A stretch of 64,000 nt of DNA from Candidatus Ulvibacter alkanivorans (GTDB lineage Bacteria; Bacteroidota; Bacteroidia; Flavobacteriales; Flavobacteriaceae). Below are positions 18,982 to 27,730 of this stretch, piece after piece; position 1 is the stretch's first letter, and each line of letters begins with the position of its first letter. The stretch is from the NCBI RefSeq assembly GCF_003333325.1, contig NZ_QOLC01000082.1, forward strand, positions 62,001-126,000, in the 5' to 3' direction. The position numbers and the translations under genes are program-made. The notes under the pieces were generated by a model, which saw nothing but the letters and a program-made list of their open reading frames with translations, ran no database searches and was not told the DNA's origin.

Positions 18982-20283
18982 ATGGAATCAGTTCAAGCAA
19001 CCAAACAACGATTTGGGATCATTGGAAATGACCCAAAACTGAATCGTGCCGTAGAAAAGGCGATTCAGGTCGCACCTACCGATATATCGGTATTGGTTAC
19101 AGGTGAGAGTGGTGTAGGAAAAGAAAGCATTCCAAAGATCATTCATTCCTTATCACATCGCAAACACGGAAAATACATTGCCGTTAACTGTGGTGCCATT
19201 CCGGAGGGAACCATAGACAGCGAACTTTTTGGACATGAAAAAGGAGCGTTTACCGGTGCTACTGCAACACGTAGCGGCTATTTTGAAGTAGCCGATGGCG
19301 GTACCATCTTTTTAGATGAAGTTGGTGAATTACCCCTCCCTACCCAAGTACGATTATTACGTGTATTGGAAAATGGCGAATTCTTAAAAGTTGGCTCGTC
19401 CAAGATCCAAAAAACTGATGTGCGCATCGTAGCGGCCACAAATGTAAAAATGGTGGAAGCCATCGATAAGGGAAAGTTTAGAGAGGACCTCTACTATCGT
19501 CTTAGTACGGTAGAGATCAATTTACCCCCACTACGAGAGCGCAGTGAAGACATCCATTTATTGTTTCGAAAATTTGCATCCGATTTTGCACAGAAATATA
19601 AAATGCCCACCATTAGGTTGGATGATGACGCGGCCGATTTATTGCTACAATACCGTTGGGGTGGAAATATTCGTCAATTGCGCAACGTAGCCGAGCAGAT
19701 CTCTGTATTGGAACAAGAACGCGCTATTTCTTATACCACTTTGCGCAACTACTTGCCCGATGTAGGTAGTCAATTGCCTGCTGTGATCAACAACAAAAAA
19801 CGAGAGAGTGACTTTAGTAGTGAGCGAGAAATTTTGTACAAGGTATTGTTCGATATGCAACGCGATGTGAACGATCTTAAAAAGTTAACCTTGGAGTTGA
19901 TGAAGAGCGGCAATGCTTCAAAAGTAAAAGAAGAGAACTCGACACTTATTAATAAGATCTATTCTGAAGAGAACGACCACGAAGAAGAATTAGCGGCATT
20001 TGTCGATGACGAGACCACTTCCGAAGAACAAAAAGTAGAGGTGCTTGGCATCCCGTCGAATGCTTCGGAAAGCTATGATTCGGCACAAGGAAGAACCAAG
20101 AAAGACAATTACGATTTTGCCGAAGAGATCGAAGAAGAAGAAAATCTGTCGCTTCAAGAAAAAGAGCTGGAACTTATTAAGAAATCGCTCGAAAAATACA
20201 ATGGAAAACGCAAGGATGCCGCCGAAGAATTAGGCATTTCCGAACGTACTTTGTACAGAAAAATAAAACAGTATAATTTGTAA
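18982..20283 (+). CDS. Sigma54-dependent activator without receiver domain
   Basis: Enhancer-binding transcription activator of RNA polymerase sigma54. 433 residues from the ATG at 18982, two bases after the miaB stop. The AAA+ domain starts almost at once: Walker A GESGVGKES, the sigma54-contact loop GAFTGA, and Walker B GGTIFLDEVGELP. A long acidic linker (about residues 285-385) leads to a Fis-type helix-turn-helix at the end (KRKDAAEELGISERTLYRKIK). With no receiver, GAF or PAS domain, its activity must be set by level or a partner. Targets are unknown; the link to lptE suggests envelope control, which is inference. Confidence 0.93.
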   Translation: MESVQATKQRFGIIGNDPKLNRAVEKAIQVAPTDISVLVTGESGVGKESIPKIIHSLSHRKHGKYIAVNCGAIPEGTIDSELFGHEKGAFTGATATRSGYFEVADGGTIFLDEVGELPLPTQVRLLRVLENGEFLKVGSSKIQKTDVRIVAATNVKMVEAIDKGKFREDLYYRLSTVEINLPPLRERSEDIHLLFRKFASDFAQKYKMPTIRLDDDAADLLLQYRWGGNIRQLRNVAEQISVLEQERAISYTTLRNYLPDVGSQLPAVINNKKRESDFSSEREILYKVLFDMQRDVNDLKKLTLELMKSGNASKVKEENSTLINKIYSEENDHEEELAAFVDDETTSEEQKVEVLGIPSNASESYDSAQGRTKKDNYDFAEEIEEEENLSLQEKELELIKKSLEKYNGKRKDAAEELGISERTLYRKIKQYNL

Positions 20284-20314
20284 AACGGTGGTTGTTCGCT
20301 AACAACCTTGGCCT

Positions 20315-20827
20315 ATGGCACAAATAGCACGTATTGGAATATTTATCCTTTTATCGGTTATGATCCAAGGATGTAAGTTCTATTCGTTTACGGGAGCCGA
20401 TATCGATTATTCGCAGACCAAGACGTTTCAAGTTAATTATTTTCAGAACAGTGCGCCTTTGGTGGAGCCGGGTATTGCGAGAGATTTTACCCAAAATCTG
20501 CAAAATCTATTGTTGAATCAAACGAGCCTAGATCTGGTTAATAACAACGGCGATCTTATCTACGAAGGCGAAATAGTTGAATATTACATCGCACCTATTA
20601 CCGCCACCGCGCAGAGCACGGCAGCGCAAAACAGATTGACCATTGCTATTAATGTTCGTTTTTTTAATACAAATACACCTGATAAGGATTTTGAACAACG
20701 TTTTTCTTTCTATTTCGATTATCCGGGCAGCGCGCAGTTAACAGGCAGCCGACTCGATGAAGCGGTAGAAGTAATCTTTGAACGAATTACACAAGATATT
20801 TTTAACAAATCACTTGCAAACTGGTAA
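20315..20827 (+). CDS. lptE: LPS-assembly lipoprotein LptE
   Basis: Plug partner of LptD in the outer membrane for lipopolysaccharide insertion. 170 residues. Signal peptide with lipobox MIQGC (Cys20). The remainder has the small alpha/beta layout of LptE (YSFTGADIDYSQTKTFQVNYF at the start, a late amphipathic helix EAVEVIFERITQDIF). Assignment rests on weak motifs plus the conserved position between the sigma54 activator and secG. lptC lies in the same window at 61.4 kb, but lptD is not here. Confidence 0.82.
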   Translation: MAQIARIGIFILLSVMIQGCKFYSFTGADIDYSQTKTFQVNYFQNSAPLVEPGIARDFTQNLQNLLLNQTSLDLVNNNGDLIYEGEIVEYYIAPITATAQSTAAQNRLTIAINVRFFNTNTPDKDFEQRFSFYFDYPGSAQLTGSRLDEAVEVIFERITQDIFNKSLANW

Positions 20828-20831
20828 GCCT

Positions 20832-21722
20832 TTGAATACACAATCGTTTACATATCTACTTGCCAATCCACAAAAAATAAGTGGAGCGCACACCAAGGAA
20901 CTCCATCAAGTGATAGAGAGCTATCCGTATTTTCAAACAGCTCGAGCATTACAACTCAAAGGGTTAAAACAGGAGAACAGCTTTTTATACAACGATGCGC
21001 TAAAGGTAACAGCTGCGTATACGACCGATCGCAATGTCTTGTTTGAATACATTACTTCGGAAAAATTTGTACAGCATGAGATCTCACAAGCCATTTTAGG
21101 CCATGAGAGTGAAGCTGAAACTTTAGAAGTGAAGTCTGAAGATCTAACCGAACAAGTGAGCTTAGAATTGGACAAACAGATCAAGGCCGAATTAAAAAAG
21201 GCCGAGGCGATCTTAAATCCGAAGCTCTTCGAACGTAAAGTAGCAGCCATACAAAGCAGTATTGAGGAGACCGAGACCAAGGAACAGCCTTCGGCAGCAG
21301 ATACTTTAGAAATTGATGCGCCGTTGCCATTTACAAAGAAAGATACACACTCCTTTAGTGAGTGGTTAAAACTTTCGAAGGCCACACCCATAGATCGTTC
21401 TGAAACGGAAGACGATACTTCAGAAACAACAGATCAAGCCACTAAAGAGCGTAAATTTGAACTGATCGATAAATTTATTCAAGAGCGACCTAGGATCCTT
21501 CCGAAGGAATCTTCAGAAAAGAACACCGACCTGGCCGCCCCTTATACCGAGGCTTCCGATTCGTTAATGACAGAGACGTTGGCCAAGGTGTATGTGCAAC
21601 AAAAGAACTATAAAAAGGCAATTCAAGCCTATAAAATTTTAATTTTGAAAAATCCCGAAAAAAGTGGTTTCTTTGCAGACCGAATTCGGGCCATTACTAA
21701 ATTGATAAATACAGAACAATGA
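20832..21722 (+). CDS. TPR-containing protein of unknown function
   Basis: 296 residues if it starts at the TTG at 20832 (MNTQSFTYLLANPQKI...), 4 bases after the lptE stop. A TTG at 20778 would overlap lptE and is less likely. No signal peptide or membrane helix. The N-terminal helical region (residues 1-80) is followed by a long acidic, low-complexity middle and a C-terminal TPR-like pair (LAKVYVQQKNYKKAIQAYKIL). Likely a cytosolic protein-interaction scaffold. Its stop overlaps the secG start by four bases (ATGA). Confidence 0.8.
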   Translation: MNTQSFTYLLANPQKISGAHTKELHQVIESYPYFQTARALQLKGLKQENSFLYNDALKVTAAYTTDRNVLFEYITSEKFVQHEISQAILGHESEAETLEVKSEDLTEQVSLELDKQIKAELKKAEAILNPKLFERKVAAIQSSIEETETKEQPSAADTLEIDAPLPFTKKDTHSFSEWLKLSKATPIDRSETEDDTSETTDQATKERKFELIDKFIQERPRILPKESSEKNTDLAAPYTEASDSLMTETLAKVYVQQKNYKKAIQAYKILILKNPEKSGFFADRIRAITKLINTEQ

Positions 21723-22072
21723 GTGCGTTTACAATATTTATGATCTTAATTATTATCGTTGCCTTTCTATTGGTCGTTGTGATCATGGTGCAAAACCCAA
21801 AAGGTGGCGGCCTATCTTCTTCGTTTGGAGGCGGTGGAACCCAGCAATTAGGAGGCGTTCAAAAAACTACCGACTTCTTGGACAAGAGTACGTGGACGCT
21901 TGGTGCGATCATGTTGGCATTGATCTTAGTATCGAACATTCCAATCATGGGAGGCTCTGCAGCCGAGACCCAATTGTTTGATGATAATGCCGTGGAAAAT
22001 ACAATTCCGGCAGAGAACACAACACCGGTCGATGCGGGAACTACAACCGATACTCAAGACGCAGAACAGTAG
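21719..22072 (+). CDS. secG: Preprotein translocase subunit SecG
   Basis: Small accessory subunit of the SecYEG channel. 117 residues, two helices (about residues 4-24 and 52-72) joined by the conserved loop NPKGGGLSSSFGGGGTQQLGG. A Thr/Glu/Asp-rich tail of about 40 residues follows, as is common in flavobacteria. Translationally coupled to the TPR gene and followed by a terminator. Confidence 0.95.
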   Translation: MSAFTIFMILIIIVAFLLVVVIMVQNPKGGGLSSSFGGGGTQQLGGVQKTTDFLDKSTWTLGAIMLALILVSNIPIMGGSAAETQLFDDNAVENTIPAENTTPVDAGTTTDTQDAEQ

Positions 22073-22097
22073 TCGCGAGATATAGTACATAATTATC

Positions 22098-22129
22098 AAT
22101 GCCAGCTTGTCAGAAGCTGGCATTTTTTG
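22098..22129 (+). terminator. Rho-independent terminator after secG
   Basis: 11-bp stem (AATGCCAGCTT type) around GTCAG, followed by a run of T. It ends the miaB-secG transcript. Confidence 0.9.
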
Positions 22130-22244
22130 TTTCAAAATGTCAGTTTTAATCCATTGGCATAATTTCTGACTATTAGGGATAGAAAGTAAAAAACTAAAGT
22201 TTAACCAAACCCGTTATAGGCGGGCAACTAAAATTATATTGAAA

Positions 22245-22520
22245 ATGGCGTTAAAAATTCGACCTCTTTCAGACCGGGTTGTTATTGAACCTCAGGAAGC
22301 GGAAACCAAAACCGCATCTGGATTATACATTCCAGACTCTGCTAAAGAAAAACCACAGCAAGGTAAAGTTGTAGCTGTTGGTTCCGGAAAAAAAGACCAT
22401 GACATGACCGTGAAAGTTGGTGATGTTGTACTATACGGTAAGTATTCCGGTAGTGAATTAAAGTTTGATGGCAACGATTACCTCATTATGCGTGAGGATG
22501 ACATACTTGCGATCATCTAA
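22245..22520 (+). CDS. groS: Co-chaperonin GroES
   Basis: Ten-kilodalton lid of the chaperonin. 91 residues from the ATG at 22245 (an in-frame TTG two codons before is not needed). The conserved start is [16 protein letters not shown], the mobile loop [20 protein letters not shown], and the end [14 protein letters not shown]. The 172-base leader after secG must hold its promoter, but I found no clear TAnnTTTG there. Followed by groEL after a hairpin. Confidence 0.97.
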   Translation: MALKIRPLSDRVVIEPQEAETKTASGLYIPDSAKEKPQQGKVVAVGSGKKDHDMTVKVGDVVLYGKYSGSELKFDGNDYLIMREDDILAII

Positions 22521-22548
22521 ACCTTTCAAAAAAAGTTTAACAAATACG

Positions 22549-22570
22549 TATAGTTGCAACCGCAACTATA
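22549..22570 (+). other. Hairpin between groES and groEL
   Basis: Perfect 9-bp inverted repeat (TATAGTTGC and its complement) with a 4-base AACC loop in the 72-base gap. No T run follows, so it is not a standard terminator. It may be an RNA processing or stability element. Confidence 0.7.
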
Positions 22571-22580
22571 TAACTAATAA

Positions 22581-24230
<1,650 letters not shown>

Positions 24231-24259
24231 TGAACATCGTTCAAACTGCTATAAATATG

Positions 24260-24291
24260 AAAGCCACCTTTTGTAAAGGTGGCTTTTTTTT
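24260..24291. terminator. Strong bidirectional terminator after groEL
   Basis: 12-bp stem (AAAGCCACCTTT with complement) around TGT, T run on the plus strand and A run on the other side. It also serves the minus-strand small ORF that ends at 24334. Confidence 0.92.
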
Positions 24292-24333
24292 ATTGTTCCA
24301 ATTGAGGGTTTATCGAAATAAACCGAACACAAA

Positions 24334-24432
24334 TTACTTCTTCTTAGAAGCAGTCTGTGGAGCCTTTTTAGCAGGAGCTTTCGCAGCTGCTTTCTTTGGT
24401 TGAGGCTTTCCGTTTGACTTAGCTATTGCCAT
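24334..24432 (-). CDS. 32-residue Lys/Ala/Pro-rich basic peptide, histone H1-like
   Basis: Short frame with ATG at 24432 and TAA at 24334. The 32 residues contain 11 Lys, 9 Ala and 4 Pro, with PKKAAAKAPAKKAPQ in the middle and a KKK end. The make-up matches the tails of bacterial histone H1-like DNA-binding proteins, but it is much shorter than known ones. An AAAAAGATC stretch precedes the start and the shared groEL terminator follows. Codon use (GCT, AAG, CCA) looks like a translated gene. It could be a nucleoid peptide; function is inferred from composition only. Confidence 0.6.
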   Translation of the reverse strand: MAIAKSNGKPQPKKAAAKAPAKKAPQTASKKK

Positions 24433-24516
24433 AATGATCTTTTTAAAAGATGTAGTAAATGTATGCGAGAAACTGATTCGTGATACTTTTATTCTGAAAT
24501 ATTTAACTAAAATATA

Positions 24517-25275
24517 TTAGCTATACATCCCAATAAGCATAACGATCGCCATAGCTAACATTATGGTGTTCTCGATAAAGGTCGCTTCGGTCATTGGCAG
24601 GTTGAGCGCAGTTCCTAAACACGCACAGCGAATTTTCTTTTTGCTCAGCAAGGTCCGGGTTACGCCTACCGTGGTAATTCCAAGTACAATAAGCGTAACA
24701 ATCAAGGCAATCGTTACTTCCCAACGCATTAAGAACATAAGTCCCAATACAGTTTCAAGGAAAGGGTAGATCTTTCCGTAAAAAGGAAACACCTTAGCCA
24801 GCGGATCGTACATTCGAAACGATTCAGGAAACCCTTTAAGGTCTAGCATCTTGAAAAAGCTAAAAACAATATAGAACAATCCCATAAAGTCTAGCATGGC
24901 CTGGCTCGTATCCCAAGCTTCCCAATTGAGCAGCAGTGCTGCTATAGTTATATATGTCAGTATAAGCAATAATGGCTTTAACTGTTGAAGTTTGGTCTTT
25001 TCTTCGGAAGTTGAATTCGTTGTAGAATCTGTAGTATCGAAAATGTTCTGCTCGGGTTTGGTCTTCTCTTCGGAAACTTCTTCCATCGAATATTTTGGCG
25101 ATAGTGCCTTTTGAAAGGTTTCGACCGCAATATGATGCTCCATGCTAATGGTAGCCATTTCGCTATCGAGATCGACTGTCACATGCTGCACACCGGAAAC
25201 TTCGCTTAGTTCTTGCGTTACAGTTGCACGGCACCCATTGCATGTCATGCCTTTTATGTTGTATTGATGTGTCAT
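24517..25275 (-). CDS. HMA domain fused to MauE/DoxX-like membrane protein
   Basis: 252 residues. The N-terminal heavy-metal-associated domain has GMTCNGC (Cys12, Cys15), the copper-binding MxCxxC loop. An acidic Ser/Thr linker (about residues 68-98) leads to four or five membrane helices. These end with an IRCACLGTALNLPMTEATFIEN block, the Cys-x-Cys loop typical of MauE-type proteins. Likely a membrane copper carrier or thiol-redox partner. It starts one base after the stop of the decarboxylase-like lipoprotein and is the last gene of the run. Confidence 0.82.
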   Translation of the reverse strand: MTHQYNIKGMTCNGCRATVTQELSEVSGVQHVTVDLDSEMATISMEHHIAVETFQKALSPKYSMEEVSEEKTKPEQNIFDTTDSTTNSTSEEKTKLQQLKPLLLILTYITIAALLLNWEAWDTSQAMLDFMGLFYIVFSFFKMLDLKGFPESFRMYDPLAKVFPFYGKIYPFLETVLGLMFLMRWEVTIALIVTLIVLGITTVGVTRTLLSKKKIRCACLGTALNLPMTEATFIENTIMLAMAIVMLIGMYS

Positions 25276-25276
25276 T

Positions 25277-26020
25277 TTATTGTTCCGGTAATTTTAGGGT
25301 CATATTGCTTCCCAGGAAAATATAATCAACATGACCGGCCAGATTTACGGTCTCTGTTTTAAAATGCATGTGCAAGTTCGAATCGTGATGGGTAAATACT
25401 CCTTTATGCGCTTCAGAATAAAATCCTAAAATATCGATAAACTGATTTGCAAGCACACCATTAAGGCCAGAATCTAAATGACTCTGCCGATTGTGATTCG
25501 GATTGTTTTCATCCCAGTCTACAATATGCCAATTCAGTTTAGCAATAGGTCCTGAAAGCATAAACGGAAATGGTTTGCTTACATCCACTCCGGCTTCTTG
25601 GGCTGCCTGTTTAACGAAAATCGCAAACTGCCCGTCACTTTTTACCATAGCCGGCACCTTCACCTCTTTCCATTTAGGCACTTGTGCATAGACCAACATG
25701 GCAGCGTTGTCATCAAAGCTACGATCTATGTTTACCATCTCGTCTGTTTTCTCACTGTTATACGCCACCCCATTAAAGATCTGTATTTCGCCTTGTAACC
25801 CCTCTGCTGCTCCTAAAGCGTATAAGTTTGGAACTTCTTTCAGGTCGGTTAATGAAATGGTCGCGTCAAGCTCTCCTTTCATAATGGTTTGCAAAGAACC
25901 GGCGTATTGCACGCCTTCTACATGTACCGGCTTGTCTTGTTTCTTCGTTTCAGATTTACAACCAACCAAGGTCAAGATCATGATTACTAGGCTTGCAAAT
26001 TGAGTGATTCTATAGTTCAT
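25277..26020 (-). CDS. Acetolactate-decarboxylase-like lipoprotein
   Basis: 247 residues. Lipobox LTLVGC (Cys21), so exported and lipid-anchored. The body follows the alpha-acetolactate decarboxylase family: AEGLQGEIQIFNGVAY near residues 72-87, and the zinc site HMH (His217, His219) with His230 in LAGHVDYI. These match the ligands of the bacterial enzyme. The middle section is diverged. An envelope lipoprotein with this fold in a metal gene cluster is odd; it may act on another substrate or simply bind metal. It lies between the permease (2-base gap) and the HMA-MauE gene (1-base gap). Confidence 0.75.
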   Translation of the reverse strand: MNYRITQFASLVIMILTLVGCKSETKKQDKPVHVEGVQYAGSLQTIMKGELDATISLTDLKEVPNLYALGAAEGLQGEIQIFNGVAYNSEKTDEMVNIDRSFDDNAAMLVYAQVPKWKEVKVPAMVKSDGQFAIFVKQAAQEAGVDVSKPFPFMLSGPIAKLNWHIVDWDENNPNHNRQSHLDSGLNGVLANQFIDILGFYSEAHKGVFTHHDSNLHMHFKTETVNLAGHVDYIFLGSNMTLKLPEQ

Positions 26021-26022
26021 AG

Positions 26023-27249
26023 TTAGTTAAAAAATTTTATGAGTAATCCTATCGCAAGCCAAAGATAACAAACCAGTGCTGCATATTTTAAAATAGCTTC
26101 TAACAGTTTACTTTTTGGAGCCATTTCTCCCATTTTATAGGAAACATCTGTTTTCTTGAAAAACCCGAGGTAGATTAAAATCCCGGTAATTGCCAAAAAG
26201 ATACAGTTTAAATAGAAAGTATAATCGATCTTAAAATATTCACTATCGGTAATGGTCACTTGCGACGGATCGGGAAGCGCACCAAACAGATCGAAGGCAT
26301 AATGCAACGTTATCGACGTTCCAATCAATGCAGTAAAAAGTAAGAACAAGATAAACAGTGACATTTTCCAGCCGTAATATTTTGCATTAATACGTAGCAC
26401 GGGAAACACTACCAGGTCACTAAAAATAAAGGCCATTACTCCGGCAAAACTTACTCCTTTGCCAAACAACAAAGCAGCCAATGGAATGTTCCCCATCGAG
26501 CCAATAAAGGTTAAGAAAGCAGCTACCGGTCCTACGATCACATGCTCGAGTATTTCCCAAAAGGTAAAATCGGTAGTTCCTTGTCCACTGTTTATAAACA
26601 ACGTCTTAAAGAAGGCATCGGGAACAAATGCAGCAACAATTCCTGCTATGGTAAAACCAACTGTTACATCTTTCCAGACCATCTTCCACTCCATCGCATA
26701 TTGTCTAGAAACCTTAACCCAACCTTCGGTAGAACTAATTTTTTTCTTCCAATGGGTAGTTGTTTCGTCTTCTGATCCACTTTGTTGATCTTTTAGGTTT
26801 TCACGTGCTTTTTCGATCAACTTCTTCGGATTTATTAATCGGATCAACAACCAAACGAGCGCTATGAGTAACACTCCTCCGGCATATTCACCAACCACGA
26901 ACTGCCAACCTAGAAATATGGAGATAATGATTCCTAATTCGATCACCAAATTGGTTGACGCTAAGAGAAACGCCATGGACGAAACAAAACTTGCTCCTTT
27001 CTTAAAAATAGATTTGGCCGAAGCCAATGCTGCAAAACTGCAAGAACTGCTAATAAATCCAAAGAACGTACCTAGCAGTACGCCCTTACCTTCATTGCCA
27101 CCCATGGTTTTTTGCATGCGTTTTTCGGTAACGAAAATTTGGATCATTCCACTAATTACATACCCTAGGATAAATGCCCAAAGTGCCATCCAAAAGAATC
27201 CGGCACTGGTATAGGCAGCTTCACCCCATTGTTCTAAAAATGAGTTCAT
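26023..27249 (-). CDS. ArsP/YraQ-family permease (DUF318)
   Basis: 408 residues with about ten transmembrane helices in two halves. The family motif TFFGFISSSCSFAALASAKS, with an SSCS core, lies near residue 65. The second-half counterpart is GSMGNIPLAALLFGKGVSFAG. Relatives export arsenicals or are of unknown substrate. A Lys/Glu-rich cytosolic loop (about residues 165-200) sits in the middle. In this operon it most likely moves a metal or a metal-thiol compound; that is inference. Confidence 0.85.
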   Translation of the reverse strand: MNSFLEQWGEAAYTSAGFFWMALWAFILGYVISGMIQIFVTEKRMQKTMGGNEGKGVLLGTFFGFISSSCSFAALASAKSIFKKGASFVSSMAFLLASTNLVIELGIIISIFLGWQFVVGEYAGGVLLIALVWLLIRLINPKKLIEKARENLKDQQSGSEDETTTHWKKKISSTEGWVKVSRQYAMEWKMVWKDVTVGFTIAGIVAAFVPDAFFKTLFINSGQGTTDFTFWEILEHVIVGPVAAFLTFIGSMGNIPLAALLFGKGVSFAGVMAFIFSDLVVFPVLRINAKYYGWKMSLFILFLLFTALIGTSITLHYAFDLFGALPDPSQVTITDSEYFKIDYTFYLNCIFLAITGILIYLGFFKKTDVSYKMGEMAPKSKLLEAILKYAALVCYLWLAIGLLIKFFN

Positions 27250-27309
27250 CGCTGCTCTATATGTCTAATGTTAGCAGAGTCTCGCATTGGTTGGCTTATC
27301 ACGTTGTTC

Positions 27310-27669
27310 TTAGTTATTATCGTGGTCTTTTTTAACTTTTTCATCACGATACAAACAGCATGGATGCACACTGTTATAGGCTTCATCGGTTGCCTTTATG
27401 AGTTTTGTATCATGACCAACGTCGGCGATACTTTGACTTATTATCTTGAGGTCGGTCTTCCGCTCGTCATAGATCAGGTTGCATTGTTTGGTTTCTACAT
27501 TCCAAACTGCCGACTTTACGCCCTTTGTACGAATTGCGGCCTTTTCGATTCGTTCTTTACACATTCCACAAACGCCATCGACTTCGATCGTAGCTCTCGC
27601 GTTTTTATCCTGTCCCATCGCAGTAACTCCAATGAGTGCGAATACCAAAATGACTATGTACTTTTTCAT
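27310..27669 (-). CDS. Secreted HMA-domain metal-binding peptide
   Basis: 119 residues. Signal peptide (residues 1-19, ending AMGQ) and one HMA fold with CGMC (Cys34, Cys37) in EVDGVCGMCKERIEKAA. The tail is rich in His, Cys and Asp (HPCCLYRDEKVKKDHDNN), a second possible metal site. Probably a periplasmic copper chaperone passing metal between the TonB receptor upstream and the permease downstream. Confidence 0.85.
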   Translation of the reverse strand: MKKYIVILVFALIGVTAMGQDKNARATIEVDGVCGMCKERIEKAAIRTKGVKSAVWNVETKQCNLIYDERKTDLKIISQSIADVGHDTKLIKATDEAYNSVHPCCLYRDEKVKKDHDNN

Positions 27670-27688
27670 TGTTATTAATTTTATGTTC

Positions 27689-27711
27689 TCTTCGGAAAAG
27701 CTTTCCGAAGA
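27689..27711. repeat. Inverted pair of the CTTCGGAA word forming a hairpin
   Basis: TCTTCGGAAA, AGC, TTTCCGAAGA: a perfect 10-bp stem with a 3-base loop, made of two oppositely oriented copies of the dispersed octamer. It sits between the TonB receptor stop and the HMA peptide start. No T run on the minus strand. Confidence 0.85.
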
Positions 27712-27730
27712 AAGGTTATTAAATTACTTC

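Noticed and set aside
22130..22244. Heat-shock operator upstream of groES
   Set aside because: Half-sites such as TGTCA and CTGAC are present but not as a proper inverted repeat, and no CIRCE element is seen.
27268..27678. 136-codon open frame on the plus strand over the HMA peptide gene
   Set aside because: Mirror of a well-supported secreted HMA protein; hydrophobic start comes from the complement of its tail and spacer.
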